DNA from: Conidiobolus incongruus B7586
Taxonomy: Eukaryota > Entomophthoromycota > Entomophthoromycetes > Entomophthorales > Conidiobolaceae
Direction: 5' to 3'
NCBI GenBank assembly: GCA_000697335.1
Contig: JNEM01015745.1
Location: 1-55,305, forward strand
Length of the DNA stretch: 55,305 bases
The notes beneath the pieces were generated by a model. The model saw nothing but the letters and a program-made list of their open reading frames with translations, made no database searches and was not told the DNA's origin. Below, one piece after another: positions 26,050 through 38,548 of this stretch. How positions within the stretch are numbered: the stretch's first letter is position 1; each line of letters begins with the position of its first letter. Position numbers and translations under genes: made by a program.

Positions 26050-29000
26050 ATGAACTCTATGAAAGATATGGAAGATCATAATCAAGACCAGCATCCTGAA
26101 GATCAAAAACGTACTAGAGCTAGACAAGCGTGTGAAACCTGTCGAAAAAAGAAAACTAAATGCAGTGGAGAAATTCCTGTGTGCAACAACTGTGCTCTTC
26201 AAGGTCTAGAATGTCATTATATAACTGTTGAAAAACGTCGAGGTCCTCAAAAAGGTTACGTTCGTGCTTTGGAATCTCGTTTGGATAATCTTCAGAATTT
26301 ATTGGAAGTTTATGTTGATAAAATTTCACTCTCTGTTAGGAATCAAGATGGAAATTTAATAGGTGACGGTACCGGAGAAGTTGGAAATGAATCTGACGAT
26401 TTCCAAGCTGTTGGCCAAGCTAATAGTATCCCTTCTTCCCCCGTAGATATCTCATCTAAACAGAAGAATGATCAGGGCACATCGGATAATAACATGGCTT
26501 TAGTTTCTAAAAGTCACGCACCTCCAGCAAGAAATCATTTTCAACCTTTTACCACCACCAACAGAGCGCAATCAGACATCACTGGGAATACCTTAACCAC
26601 ACCTAAAGTGATTGGTCATGTTACATTGTTAGAAGATTCGAATACTGTTTACATGGGAGAGTCTTCTGGAGCTTATTTCCTTAGAGGAGTTGAAGGCGGC
26701 ACCACGCTTAGAATCCCAAGTATTAATAATCCTCTTGCTCACCAAAACCAATTACCACCGGATTACGTTATCTCTGATGATGTCCGAAATATTTTACTAC
26801 AAATCTATTTTACTTGTTTCCACCCATATTGGCCAATTTTGCATAAGACATTTTTCCTTTCAGAGTTTAATCAGCCTAACCATGGAAATATTCCTGATTA
26901 CCTTTTGGACGCTATGTGTAGTTTAGCTTCTAATATAAGTCAAGAAGCTATTACAAACCCTATCCCAAACGTTGATTTTATATCAATTGGGATGCTTTGT
27001 CACAGTCGATGCTTGTCAAAGATCAATTCAATGATTGAGCATCCTAATATTTATACTTGTCAAACTATGCTCATATTAGCTTGCTGCAGTACAGGTAAAG
27101 GGCTCACACAATCCTGGATGTACCGTGGTATTGCGATCAACATGGCATTTGAACTTGGGCTACACAGAGATTTAGACGTTCCTTCCGACCCAAATAATGT
27201 TCAGTTAAAGTATTTGAAAAACGTTCATCAAAGAATCTGGTGGAATTGTTACGTGTTAGATCGAATGATAAGTATCATTAGTGGTAGACCAACCACCATT
27301 GACGAAGAAGAATTTGATACCTCATTTCCAAGTCAATCTGATGGACCCGAATCCTTTCCTCATGTTGTTGACTTGAACGTATCGCCTCTTGATGATGAAG
27401 TTTCTTTGAAATTTTTTATCAAGTTTATTGAATTATCGCAATTATATGGAAAGGTTAGTAGAAATATATATTCTGTAAGATCTCGTCAAGGATATTCTGC
27501 ACTTAAATTGCAAAGTAACATTCATCATCTTGGAGAATCTATTAACTCATGGTATATGTCTTTCTTAAAGCTTTGTCCAGATAGCTTAAACACTAGCTCT
27601 CCATTATATACTTTTGGAGTTCTTCAAAGGATATACTATCATACTTTAATAATCCTTTTGTATCGACCCTTATTACCAAGACCTAAGCAACCTATGACTA
27701 CTTTTGCAAAATCTTATTATGAAAACTCTATCAACTCAGCTTTGAAGATTGTGGAATTGATTCGTCAAAACCAAAATTTGTATATGATGAGCGGATTCAA
27801 CCTTAAGCTATACCCGATTATTGTGACCATAACAATTCTCACCTTAGGAGCGTCTTCTAGCGAAACTGATACACAAATTAAAGATAACTGTAGAGAAGGC
27901 GCCATTACCACGTTGAAAATTCTTGGTGTTATCTACTCCCAAATTCCATTGACATGTCATGCTATTTTAAGTTCTATACAAATGCTTTCTTCTAATGAAA
28001 TTATCAACGAGCACAATGTTGAGGCTGATTGGCCACCAGGATTAGTCACCGCTTTTAACTTGTATCACTCATTGAAGTCTTCTTTTATTGACTTGAACAA
28101 AGATCAATTGAACAAAACACAGAGCGTCGCATATCCAGAAGAGAATCAATCTAATCAAGAGCTTCTTTCTACAGGAAATCAATCAAACCCTACACATTCT
28201 TCAGAGTCACCATCCATACAAACTGGATCTCATTCCACCCCAATAACTTCATCACATTCCAATCCTCAAACTGCTCAACCAGAAGCATATCAACTTTCTG
28301 CATCTAATGACAAATTATCATCAAAGCGAAATATTTCTGCAGTAGATAACTCCGCTACCGCTATTTCCGCCGGTGTTCCTGATAATATCCAAAACCCATC
28401 ATCTAATAACCCCACCTCTCGCGACATTTCTCAATCATTACTCCAAAGCTTGCAACAGACCAGAAATGTTCGCCCTACAATGTTCCATCCTTCAAATGCT
28501 TCCAACAACTATGCTCAACAACACCCTGGTATGATAGATTCTTCCATATACCAGCACTCTATGCAACAATCCAATGTATCAGCTCCAAATTATTCTAACT
28601 TCTCCAATAATTTGGCAGCTTCAGCAACATTTTCCCAGCCTACTATCATGAATAACATTAATCCTCATCAGCAGTCCATCGAGAATCCTATGTGGAGTAG
28701 AATGAGAAACCCTATTATGACATCTATTCCTAATAATCAAAGTGTATCACCATCTGTTCCTCAAGCCAGACCCAACGAGATGCCCACTTCATATCCACAA
28801 GTTCATGCTTCAATGAACAATCCCCGCCCTATGATGAGCTCGGCAGGACATGGATCCAACCCCAATATGATGAATCATCTTGGATTAAACAACCCTAACA
28901 GCATGCTTCAAAACTATACACTACCAGCACAGCTATTGAATATTCATAATCAAATCAGACAGCAAAACTATGGACCACAAGGTCAATTGAATAACCCTAA

Positions 29001-29112
29001 TACACTAAGCCTTATGGACTTGGGATGGAATATGGACCCCAGCTATCAATTCAACTATCCATTCCCCCCAAATGGAAACAATAACAGCGAGAATACCAGC
29101 CAGAATTCATAA
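26050..29112 (+). CDS. Zn2Cys6 fungal-type transcription factor, 1020 aa
   Basis: This is a DNA-binding regulator of the Gal4 class. One uninterrupted exon. The binuclear zinc cluster has Cys at 28, 31, 38, 45, 48 and 55 (CETC, KKKTKC, VCNNC, ECHY), spaced C-2-C-6-C-6-C-2-C-6-C. A basic linker (EKRRGPQKGYVRALESR) and a leucine-rich dimerisation helix (about 72-88) follow. Residues about 245-640 match the fungal transcription factor middle domain, with YFTCFHPYWPILHKTFF and later KNVHQRIWWNCYVLDRMISI. From about 690 to the end the protein is low-complexity and rich in Ser, Asn, Gln, Pro and Met, a probable activation region. The RGPxKGY linker is common in XlnR-like and Rgt1-like factors, but the target genes cannot be read from sequence. 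No intron, although most genes here have them. Confidence 0.93.
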   Translation: MNSMKDMEDHNQDQHPEDQKRTRARQACETCRKKKTKCSGEIPVCNNCALQGLECHYITVEKRRGPQKGYVRALESRLDNLQNLLEVYVDKISLSVRNQDGNLIGDGTGEVGNESDDFQAVGQANSIPSSPVDISSKQKNDQGTSDNNMALVSKSHAPPARNHFQPFTTTNRAQSDITGNTLTTPKVIGHVTLLEDSNTVYMGESSGAYFLRGVEGGTTLRIPSINNPLAHQNQLPPDYVISDDVRNILLQIYFTCFHPYWPILHKTFFLSEFNQPNHGNIPDYLLDAMCSLASNISQEAITNPIPNVDFISIGMLCHSRCLSKINSMIEHPNIYTCQTMLILACCSTGKGLTQSWMYRGIAINMAFELGLHRDLDVPSDPNNVQLKYLKNVHQRIWWNCYVLDRMISIISGRPTTIDEEEFDTSFPSQSDGPESFPHVVDLNVSPLDDEVSLKFFIKFIELSQLYGKVSRNIYSVRSRQGYSALKLQSNIHHLGESINSWYMSFLKLCPDSLNTSSPLYTFGVLQRIYYHTLIILLYRPLLPRPKQPMTTFAKSYYENSINSALKIVELIRQNQNLYMMSGFNLKLYPIIVTITILTLGASSSETDTQIKDNCREGAITTLKILGVIYSQIPLTCHAILSSIQMLSSNEIINEHNVEADWPPGLVTAFNLYHSLKSSFIDLNKDQLNKTQSVAYPEENQSNQELLSTGNQSNPTHSSESPSIQTGSHSTPITSSHSNPQTAQPEAYQLSASNDKLSSKRNISAVDNSATAISAGVPDNIQNPSSNNPTSRDISQSLLQSLQQTRNVRPTMFHPSNASNNYAQQHPGMIDSSIYQHSMQQSNVSAPNYSNFSNNLAASATFSQPTIMNNINPHQQSIENPMWSRMRNPIMTSIPNNQSVSPSVPQARPNEMPTSYPQVHASMNNPRPMMSSAGHGSNPNMMNHLGLNNPNSMLQNYTLPAQLLNIHNQIRQQNYGPQGQLNNPNTLSLMDLGWNMDPSYQFNYPFPPNGNNNSENTSQNS

Positions 29113-29515
29113 TTTGGTTATGAAATATTAGCCTAAACCAAGTTTTAAATATCATTTTGGTTAAGTTTTCAGCCCAAGTATTAAAATATTATAATAATCA
29201 TTTGGTGTAATTTTAGACTTTAGCATATATATTATAAATGATGTAATGAACACTCTTTTTTAAAGTTAATAAAATAGGGAATTTAGTTTTTTATAAATCT
29301 TGCATTTGATATCTTCATTTTAAAATTGAACTATGACTGCTAATTAAACCAGCAGTAAAATAACTTGTATGTAATCAACCTAATTAAATTGGGTAACAAA
29401 AAATATTCTTGTATCAATAAATAATATAATTTTATTGGTTTTAAATATTTATGATTCTAGTGATAATGATTTGAAAGAAACGGTAACTAAGATAAATATT
29501 AAAAATGAAAATAGT
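29113..29515. other. Convergent 3' spacer
   Basis: About 400 AT-rich bases between the ends of the regulator and of TIM21, which are transcribed toward each other. It holds the 3' untranslated regions and no visible gene. Confidence 0.6.
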
Positions 29516-30357
29516 TTATCTTCCACCAAACCTGGTTTCATCCCCTCTGATAGTGATTTTTCTAGAAGGTAGCCCTTCACCTATAGATAATACATAAATT
29601 AAAATCGATTATTATATGATCAAGATATTGATTTACCTGGTACTTCAACTATTAACCATTTATATTTCCATTCATCATTAACTTGAGTCATACAAACGTG
29701 GACTGTACCAGTATTACGGGTTCCTTCAATATAATACTGTGTCATTAATTGAGGATTTCCTAATTTAGGGTAATGCGTTGTAAAATGAATGTGAGAACGC
29801 CTTCTTCTAGTCGATATTGGTTCACTGTGTGCCATTATATTCTCACCTACTAAGCTTTGAATCTAAACAAATTTCATTAAAGGAATTTTTAATAAATGTA
29901 TAAAATAATACTTGTCTGTTATCTTTAACAAGTTCAAAAGTTTGATTAAATAAATTAGTTTGACTATTGTCGTTCCACAATTCTTCTCCCAAAGAATACA
30001 ATAAAACACCTAGACAATTACATAGTAAAAATCTATTGTTTTTACAAATAAATTTCAAAGTTACCAATTACACCAGCTCCTAATACTACTAAACCAAAAC
30101 TACCTGTAAAAGTAGTCGCATCATAAGCTAAATTCAACAATTAATAAACGACATTAATAAAGACAGCATAGATAATTACCTTTTTTAATAATTTTAAAAC
30201 CTTTACTATCTTTCCACTGGGCTTTATTAGTAATATTAGAGTGACTTCTACTACTACTTGTACTTGAGTAAAATTTATAATAATTTAAAATCAAATTTTG
30301 ATTATATCTATTTAATAGATTCAATTTCATCAATTGATTTATATTTCTATTAATCAT
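29516..30357 (-). CDS. TIM21: TIM21, mitochondrial inner-membrane translocase subunit
   Basis: Tim21 links the TIM23 import channel with the TOM complex and respiratory chain in the mitochondrial inner membrane. Five exons (30357-30180, 30127-30065, 30009-29912, 29862-29637, 29580-29516) join in frame to 209 aa; the four introns are 49-56 nt. A basic Asn-rich presequence (MINRNINQLMKLNLLNRYNQ) is followed by one membrane span near residues 66-86 (FTGSFGLVVLGAGVIGVLLY). The intermembrane-space domain carries LGEELW, STRRRRSHIHF and YIEGTRNTGTVHV, as expected for the family, then VEVPG and a short C-terminal end (RKITIRGDETRFGGR). All splice phases agree. Length matches yeast and animal homologues. 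Confidence 0.9.
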
Positions 30358-33180
30358 ATTGTTTTGTTATTATACTTTTTTACTTTGTCTTGATTATTTG
30401 ATGGTTAAAAAATAAAGGTCTCAGGCTAAATATTTTAATTTAATTATTTGGGTTAGATTAAATTATGGGATTGAATTTCATTTTATATTTATTCCTCAAT
30501 TGTTTTCATTAAAATTTATTATTTGAATTATTTTGATATAATAAGATTTTCAAAATACCTCTGATATTATATAAAGTAAAATTATATTGCTGAATAGGCT
30601 TAAATAGTTTGCTATTTAATTAATAACATTGGTTTTATATTACAATTGATATCCAATTTTATTTCGAATAATTTTAATTTAATATGAATAATAGTAAGTT
30701 CACTTTCTATCAATATTATAAATACAAAATCAATAAAATTCAAATAACATATTAAAAACTGAGATTTATTTTTTGGTCAATGTTCAATAATACAATATCT
30801 TGAATATTATTTAATATAATTTAAATTGTGCGAAGTTAAGCAAAATTTAAAAATACTCAGAGATACATGTTTATTTAAATTAATTCAGTTGTATTACTTC
30901 CATTATTTCTAAATTGAGGAAGAATAAACACAACTTTCATTACAAATTCATTTTGCTGATCACACTTTACAGTATTGATCGAAAGAATCCTCCAATTTAC
31001 ATGGTTTCATGACAGATTTGGTTCAATTAAAACTAACAAAACCTAATCAAAAAATTTACTAAATTGGATTTTGTATATATTTGTTTTCTGAAAAGATATT
31101 CATTCAAATATTAATTTGAAAATATGAGATTTCAATTAACTCAAATACACTATTCTTAGAGTATTTAAAACGATCTTCATATCTATTATTTGAAAGAATA
31201 AATTGTATTTCAATTTCTCAATAATCAAATTTAATATCAAGTGATTAACTAATCATTAAATTTCCTTTTTGGAATTTTTAATATCAACATTGGAGAGTTC
31301 TTTTTTGAAAAATTATTCTCTTTATTCCTAAAATATATTTTAAATACTATTAATATTAAGTATAAAGGAATTTTCGATGATTATTATATAAAAAATTAAA
31401 TTTATCATTGCTCTATATAAAATAAAGGTATTCTTAATATATACCTTTGCTATTAATCAATAAATATTCACAATCTCTAATGATCCAAATTCATTAATAT
31501 AATTTAATAATATTTGGAAATTTCAAAATTTATTAATTATTTGATTCCATTACTTAATTTGGTAATGGATTGAAAATATTCTAGAATTGGAAAAAAATTT
31601 TTAAAAATTATTTTGCTCAAGATTTTAACATTTATATTATTGAAATACTCTTTCAACAAAATCCATACATACACTATATATATTTAGATATTTAATATTA
31701 TTTTAATATTTAACTTATCTTGATTGAAAATGATAATAAACGCAAAATTAAATCTTAAAATCTTAAAAAAAATGTTATCAAAATTCAAATTACCAATTTA
31801 ATCATAACATTACACTTGGAATCACTCAAATCATAGATATATAAGTTACACAATAACGCCCAGATAACTTCATTAACTTAATTATTCTATTTATATTATA
31901 TGTGTTATATTGGATGATATTTACAATTAATAATTATATAAACCTATCATGAAAAATACCTGTAAATTGGGTTATATATTATTTTTTAAAAAGTTTTGAT
32001 AACTATACAGTTTACACTTGTATGATAATTCAATATTTAGAAAAATATCTGGATCAAATCGTATTCAATTTTTAGATTACAGAACTTAAAGATTAGATAT
32101 TTTTCATTAAATATAATTATTTATTAATTTTGACTCTGAACCAACCTATCAAATCTTGGCAAGTCTAATAAAATTTTATAAAAAATTTTAATTATTTAAT
32201 TTTAATAATATTAAACTATGAACTATACTAAATATTATATATATGGCTATTATGCCCAACATAATTAATATTATTCTATTGAATTATTGATAAAATGAGA
32301 ATAAAATATATAATAATAATTTTGAAAATTCTATTTCATGCCTTGTAAAAATTTGTAAAGTATTTTGAAAGATAATATATAATGAATATTTGGTAATAAT
32401 ATATATATATTGTATCTACATTCCAAGCTGAAATTATTTCATTAATTTAAAATATGCACATTTCCTTAGTTAAGCATTGTATAGATAATTCATTTCAAGC
32501 CCAACGAAACTCTTGTTTTATTTAACTAGTTGTTTATTTGGAACATTATAATAAATCAAAAATTTGGATAATGCCGATATGCTGATAAATATAAAACCCT
32601 TAATAAAATATTATTTATTACAAGTTATCTATATAATACATTTTTTATAGTATTCAATATTATATAAAATCAAACTTAAATTTCTTAACAAATTATTGAA
32701 TAAATTTTATTAAATGTTGACGTCACCAACTTTATGTTCATTGAATAGATTTTTTATATTAATCAGGACTTGAAATTTTGAGCTACTAATTATATTGTAA
32801 ACTACTTAAAATGATTTGATTAAATCCTAAATATGTTAATTCATTTATTTTATCAGAGTTATAATATCGGTTAAAATCTAACTATATAATATGATTATAA
32901 TAAAAAAATATATTGTCAGAGAATCTAATGGATTTGGAATAATATATTTATGTAGAGATGATGTAGTCGGAAATAATTATAGTTTTTTATAGATCAATAT
33001 ATAGGTTTCAGAATAATAAAAAATATACATAAAAGTTATATATAATACCGGGTATAATATACGTATATATGTGTATGTGCCATTATATTAAAATAATAGT
33101 GATTCAAGATAACAACATTCGATGATGATGATGAAATTGGTAATATGATGAGGTAGTGGATAACTTATTGATACGAGATT
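30358..33180. other. AT-rich spacer, 2.8 kb
   Basis: It contains the upstream region of TIM21 and the downstream side of the Pumilio-type gene. A short GAT-rich run lies near 33120-33135. Nothing else is recognised. Confidence 0.5.
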
Positions 33181-35979
33181 TTAAGCACCTTGAGCTTGTT
33201 TTTGAGATTCTCCATTAGAAGTTTCTGAGCTAGTACCATTGTTAGTGGGAAGTGTGGGGGCTTGCCAATGGAGAGCATTGGGAGAGGTGGGAACGCCAAT
33301 TTCTTCCATGAAACGGTGATATCCTTGAATTTGGTTGAGTTCCAGTTTGATGGCTGCTTGCCTTACACGTTCAATAATCTTTTCTCTTTGATCATCTTCA
33401 ATGCATGCACTGGCAAGGATCTTTTGTATTAAACCCATACCATGAGCTTGGTCCCCGAGTACTATTTCTAATACCGAATCAGATCCGAAGAAGAGATTCT
33501 TAATAAGTTCATTTCTGGCTTCGGGCTCGAAGCGTTGATTGATGATTTTGAGAATAGTAAGCGTAGCTAATTTATGAGTGCAGAGTTGGGGAAGGTGAAG
33601 CGAAAATTGTGGTACTAAGGCTTTGAAGCGGCCATGAATGTTAGAAGTATCTAGCAGCCATGTGAGAAGTAATGAACCATTGGGATCTGTTGATAATAAT
33701 AGAGAGTGGTGGGCGAGAGCAACGGAAACTAAACGTTGTTGACGCTTACTAACATGATTGCTTTCTAAACAAGTTCTAACGGCACGAGCACCAAACCTTC
33801 CTTGACAAATTTCCCAACAGCGGGCATGGATTGCGTCATAAATAAATTGATTGTATTCTGACCCATATTTCAAACATCCTTGAATAACATAGTTGCCAAA
33901 TTGATCAAGCATAAGAGGTGGTACAAAAGGTTTCAAAGAGTTAATAATGGGAAGGATTTGAGCTGGGGTGGAAGCAGTATCAATAATTTTTTGAACAGCC
34001 CATGTACCATTTTTGTGGACACCAATAGGAGCCAAATAAGGAGCTACTTTTTCAATCAATCTTAAGCGTTGTACATCGTTACCTTTGTCCATTAATTTTT
34101 GAATAACGGTGTTACCAATGTAATCAGTACATAATTCAACAAAGACACTTTCAAGTTCAGTGAATGCATTTTCAATATCGCGAGGATTGGGATGAGAATC
34201 CAATTTCTTTCTAATTTCACGCAAACGTGATTGATCAAGTTTTACATGTGATGAATCTGGAAGAGGTGGAAGGTGAGAAGCATAGGGGAATGCTAACAAT
34301 TTGTCATCAAGGCTGAGTAAAAGTCCTTTATCCATGATACTTAATCCATCATCGCCATTAAGGTCTGGAGCAAAGCGAACAGTAGGACTAACAGTGGTAG
34401 GAGATACAGTTTTAGCTTCTTCGCTATCAGCAACTTCATCTGAACTCCAAGGAGCTGATGGAATGCCCATAACACTTAAAGGTACAGCAGGAATAGCTCT
34501 ATTTGATTTAGAGCCACTTTCACCACGAGGAGGCACTTTAGCAAAGCCAATTCTGACAACTGCACCACTGATCTCCTGCCCATTCATAGCCTTTCTAGCT
34601 TTAACAGCATCTTCAGTACGTTCAAAATTAACAAAACCACAGTTTTTATGAGATAAAACTCTAGCAGATTCAACAGTGCCGAAATTAGAGAAAATAGTCT
34701 GAAGCATAGCGCTGGATGTTGAAGCGGAAATATTACCAATCCCTAAAAATCAAGTTAAATAATATTCTTGAAATAGAAATAAAAATAATTACATAAGGCA
34801 CGAGTGGGTGCTGAAGCTTGCATATCACCAAGCGCCGCATCAACTCTGCTGAAACCAATGCGAATGACATTGTTGCCAATTGTACCGCCTGAAAGATCTT
34901 CCTTGGCCATGACAGCATCTTCCAAATGCATAAAATTGATAAATGCGCATTCTTTCTCAGGAATTACTCGCAAAGATTCAATAGGTCCATAAGGAGCGAA
35001 TAAAGCCATCAAATCAGCAGACCCAAAGGCGGGATCTAAATTGCCAATCCAAAGAGCGCGAGATGGAGAATATCCTTCGTTGTCGTGATCATAACTGTCG
35101 AAGAAATCGTATCCATCATCGTCTTCGCCCATAATAGCGTCGAGTTCGGGAATACTGTCGGTAGGATCCAAAAATCCCATCGAAATAGCCCTTGCTCTAT
35201 TATAAGACTTAGGATATACAGTTCGCTTTTGGGCTGGAGGAGCTGGAACTGCATTAACTGGACTTTCGGCATAGTGTAAGGCAGCTGTGAAGGTGCGTGA
35301 ACGTACGCGATTTGCATTTCGAAGTGCAGCAACCCCTAAATAAAGTATATTATTAGAACACGCTAAAAATGTAAATCAATAAGTTTACCTTGAGGTTGAG
35401 GTGGGTTTTGAGAAGGTTCCGGATCGTCAAGACCTAAACAATCGAGAGTACGAGCAATACTCTGTTCACTTTCGTCTAAAGATACCAAAGGTTTGGAAGA
35501 TAATGGACCTCTGAGATCTCTCCAAGAGGTTAAAATACTGGATCCAAATCCAGAATTGAGTGACGAGCCACTTAGAGTTGAGCCCCTGTTACGAAGGATA
35601 TGAGCGGTAGAATTTTGATTATGGCCGTGGGGAAGTTCAGCAGATCTCTGACCTTGGTACACAGAACCCTGTCCACGATTGGGAGGAATATAAACTAGGG
35701 GTGATGCACTGAATGAGGATGGCATAGTACCAGCTCGAGTTCGACGGGGCAAAGCCGCCTTAGTAGTGGTAGTAGGTTTAATAGATGAATCATCAGAACT
35801 TTTAGAATTGCCTATCAATTCGGAATCGGGCCTAGTTGAAGGAAAAGGTAATAAATGTTCTTGAGAATTGGTACTAAGCACAAGGTTAGTAAATAAATTT
35901 TTAAGGAGTAAGATTAATGCTAGAATAGTTAAAATAATTACCTCAATTCGGAACTTTTTTTGTTTTCTACATCCGACAT
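33181..35979 (-). CDS. RRM-RRM-Pumilio RNA-binding protein, Jsn1/Puf2 type
   Basis: This protein probably binds 3' UTR elements and controls mRNA stability, localisation or translation. Four exons (35979-35942, 35873-35389, 35335-34793, 34742-33181) give about 875 aa. The start reads MSDVENKKSSEL. Residues up to about 260 are Ser/Pro-rich and disordered. RRM1 covers about 267-340 (ALWIGNLDP as RNP2, KECAFINF as RNP1). RRM2 covers about 355-430 (LWIGNIS, KNCGFVNF); its WIG codon is split by the third intron. Pumilio repeats run from about 550 to 850, with CTDYIGNTVIQKLM, HKNGTWAVQKI and LDQFGNYVIQGC as clear RNA-contact helices. Two RRMs plus a short Pumilio array is the layout of yeast Jsn1/Puf2, known to bind membrane-protein mRNAs; the same targets here are inference. 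Confidence 0.92.
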
Positions 35980-38548
35980 AGTGTAATAGATATCAATATC
36001 AAATTGGTTGAAAAATTTTGGCTATAATTTTAAATCAACTAATAATATTGAATACAATAAATAAATTTCAATAATGTTTTCTGTATAATATTCAAAAGAA
36101 ATAAAAGAGAAAAGAGAGTCAAGCTAAGGTATTAGGCCAATACTTGGAAATGAAAAAAGTAACTTTGAAGCAGATATATATATATATTTTTTAGTTAAAA
36201 GGATTAACGTTGCTACAAAGAAAGGGTAAAAGGCGTCTTTTAACTAATGTGATTCGAAATGGATTCAATTAATTCTTGATTTGTGTATGAAATTGAATGA
36301 CAATTGGATTTCTATAAAACAAATGGGATTTTTCTAGTGCTTTTTTCAATTGCTAAATTTGAAGTATCATGTGATAGGACTGATGCCTTAAGGCTTATCC
36401 TAATTTGATAATTTCTTAATTCTGCCAATTAAATTCCACTGGTGCTTAAGCTTAGATTTGATTATTGAATGTTCGTTGTGTTTAGAAGAGATGACGTGAG
36501 AAGATCTTCATTTGAATTTTAAGAATTATATTCATTGACAAAATTAACTTAACCTATATATTTTACTCTATCTAATTCAAATTTGCTTATATATCCTGTT
36601 TATTATTAAATGTATATACTAACAAATAATCAATTCTAAAAAATCATACCATAATAGTGTTGTCTACATTGTTAATCAAGATTTCCACCGATTCAGAGCT
36701 CTCAGTAGTCAAAAGGGATATATTAATTAAAAAACGCAAATTGCTAATGGATTCGTAATCATTTCTATACTTAATAATCTTCTTTCGAATATCATTGATA
36801 TTATATATATTCATGTTAATCCCACAGATGTATTAAATTTTATTAAAAATATTGATAAATTATTATCGTATTAAATAAATTAAATATCAAAACACTAAAA
36901 CAATGTAAAAATATATCAATATTATTCAATATTGTAATGGAAAATTTTGCGATATGATTTCCCCATTTGCACAGTTATATCAAATATCATATGATTACAT
37001 TTTCTGTAATGAATATTTTCAAAGTGTAAATTTTAATAATTTATATATGATGATAGCATTTATAAAGGATTGAAAAATGCAATAAGAACATTTTGAAGAA
37101 ATTAAAGAACCAATACGCATATCAAATTGAGTTTTAACATATTTCCATTAACTCTGAATACAATAAAAACTATTATTTTCTGATAATATGATCAAACCAT
37201 TAGTAAATTTTTTATCACATTTAATTGCTTATAATTTTTTCAAATAGGTTTATCTGAAACCATATCCATACTTACGACACCTATCCTAAACCAATGCAAT
37301 TGTTAATTCAAGAATAAGACTCTATACTATCAGAATATATATCAATTTATATAATATTTACACCACTACAATATTCAATAAATCATCTTATACTAAATTT
37401 TGATCGCATAAATTCATAATTTGATTATGAATGAAATAGATCCCTTACAGAATTTAAAATTTATTTAAATTGATGATAAAAGGAATTCCACTATTAATTT
37501 ATTTTATATTAACGATACATTCATAATCGTTTAAGCTTATAATCCAAATTTCTCAATTTCTATCAATTTTATATCTTTGACAGTTTCTTAAATGAATCTC
37601 AGGTTCCACTATATTTTTACGTCCTTTATCAATACTTCTATAGAATCTATGTGGACTTTATATCATTACCTTACAGTTTCAAAAGTTAACTTACAACAAT
37701 ATCAATGTATTTTATATCATTTATTTTTAATATCAAACAGTGTAGCATCTAGAGTAATTGAAATATATTTCTATATCATCGATGGGATTTAGGATTTTTT
37801 ATAAAGATCGATATAATGTCACATATTTGATGAGAGTTAATAATTTTTATTATAATAAAAAAATTAATTTTTGAAAGTCACAAAGTGCAAAATTTAATTT
37901 CATGAGAATAGACTAAATGAAAAAATGTATTTTAAATTTAAATTTATAGCAAATTGGTAAACAAATTTTAATTTATATAAAGTCTAATAATATTCTTTTC
38001 TAATTTATTTTTAAAATATTCACTTGATACATATTTTAATATTTTGCTATTTATATTTGGATTGTAATACCTCATTCAATATATTTTTTAATTAATTTTC
38101 ATTAATGAAATCTTTGACAAAAGTATATTGAATTTTGCGAACAGAAAAGATAATAGCCTATCTGAAATATTAAGAAAGTTTTAATCAATATAATTTCTAC
38201 ATTTATTGAATTCATAAATTCGTGTTTTTTGCAATTTTTTAATGGCTTGAAAATCAAGTAAATAGTCACAATTATATTCTTAAATCCTTATAAATATATA
38301 CGATACTATATTAGATATATAAATATTGTGAATAAGTTACTGTAGCATAATACTTTAAATTTAATGTATTTTTCATTTTTAATATTTTGGCTGGAAACCT
38401 TGTAAAGCCAAATTAAAACCGATTGGAATGTGTGTAAAGATATAAATAATGAAAAGTGATAATGTGATATATCAACATTTAATAAATCTTTGGTTAATAT
38501 AAAGAAAAATTGTTCCATTAATCTATTAATTATTTGAATTAATTATAA
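35980..38548. other. AT-rich spacer, 2.6 kb
   Basis: It holds the upstream region of the Pumilio-type gene and the 3' side of a carboxypeptidase pseudogene. Open stretches at 37592-37792 (+) and 38306-38518 (-) have AT-rich, unlikely protein sequences and are not called as genes. Confidence 0.5.

Noticed and set aside
37592-37792. 66-aa ORF as a gene
   Set aside because: Its sequence is dominated by AT-rich codons, it lacks splice or family support, and similar ORFs arise by chance in these spacers.
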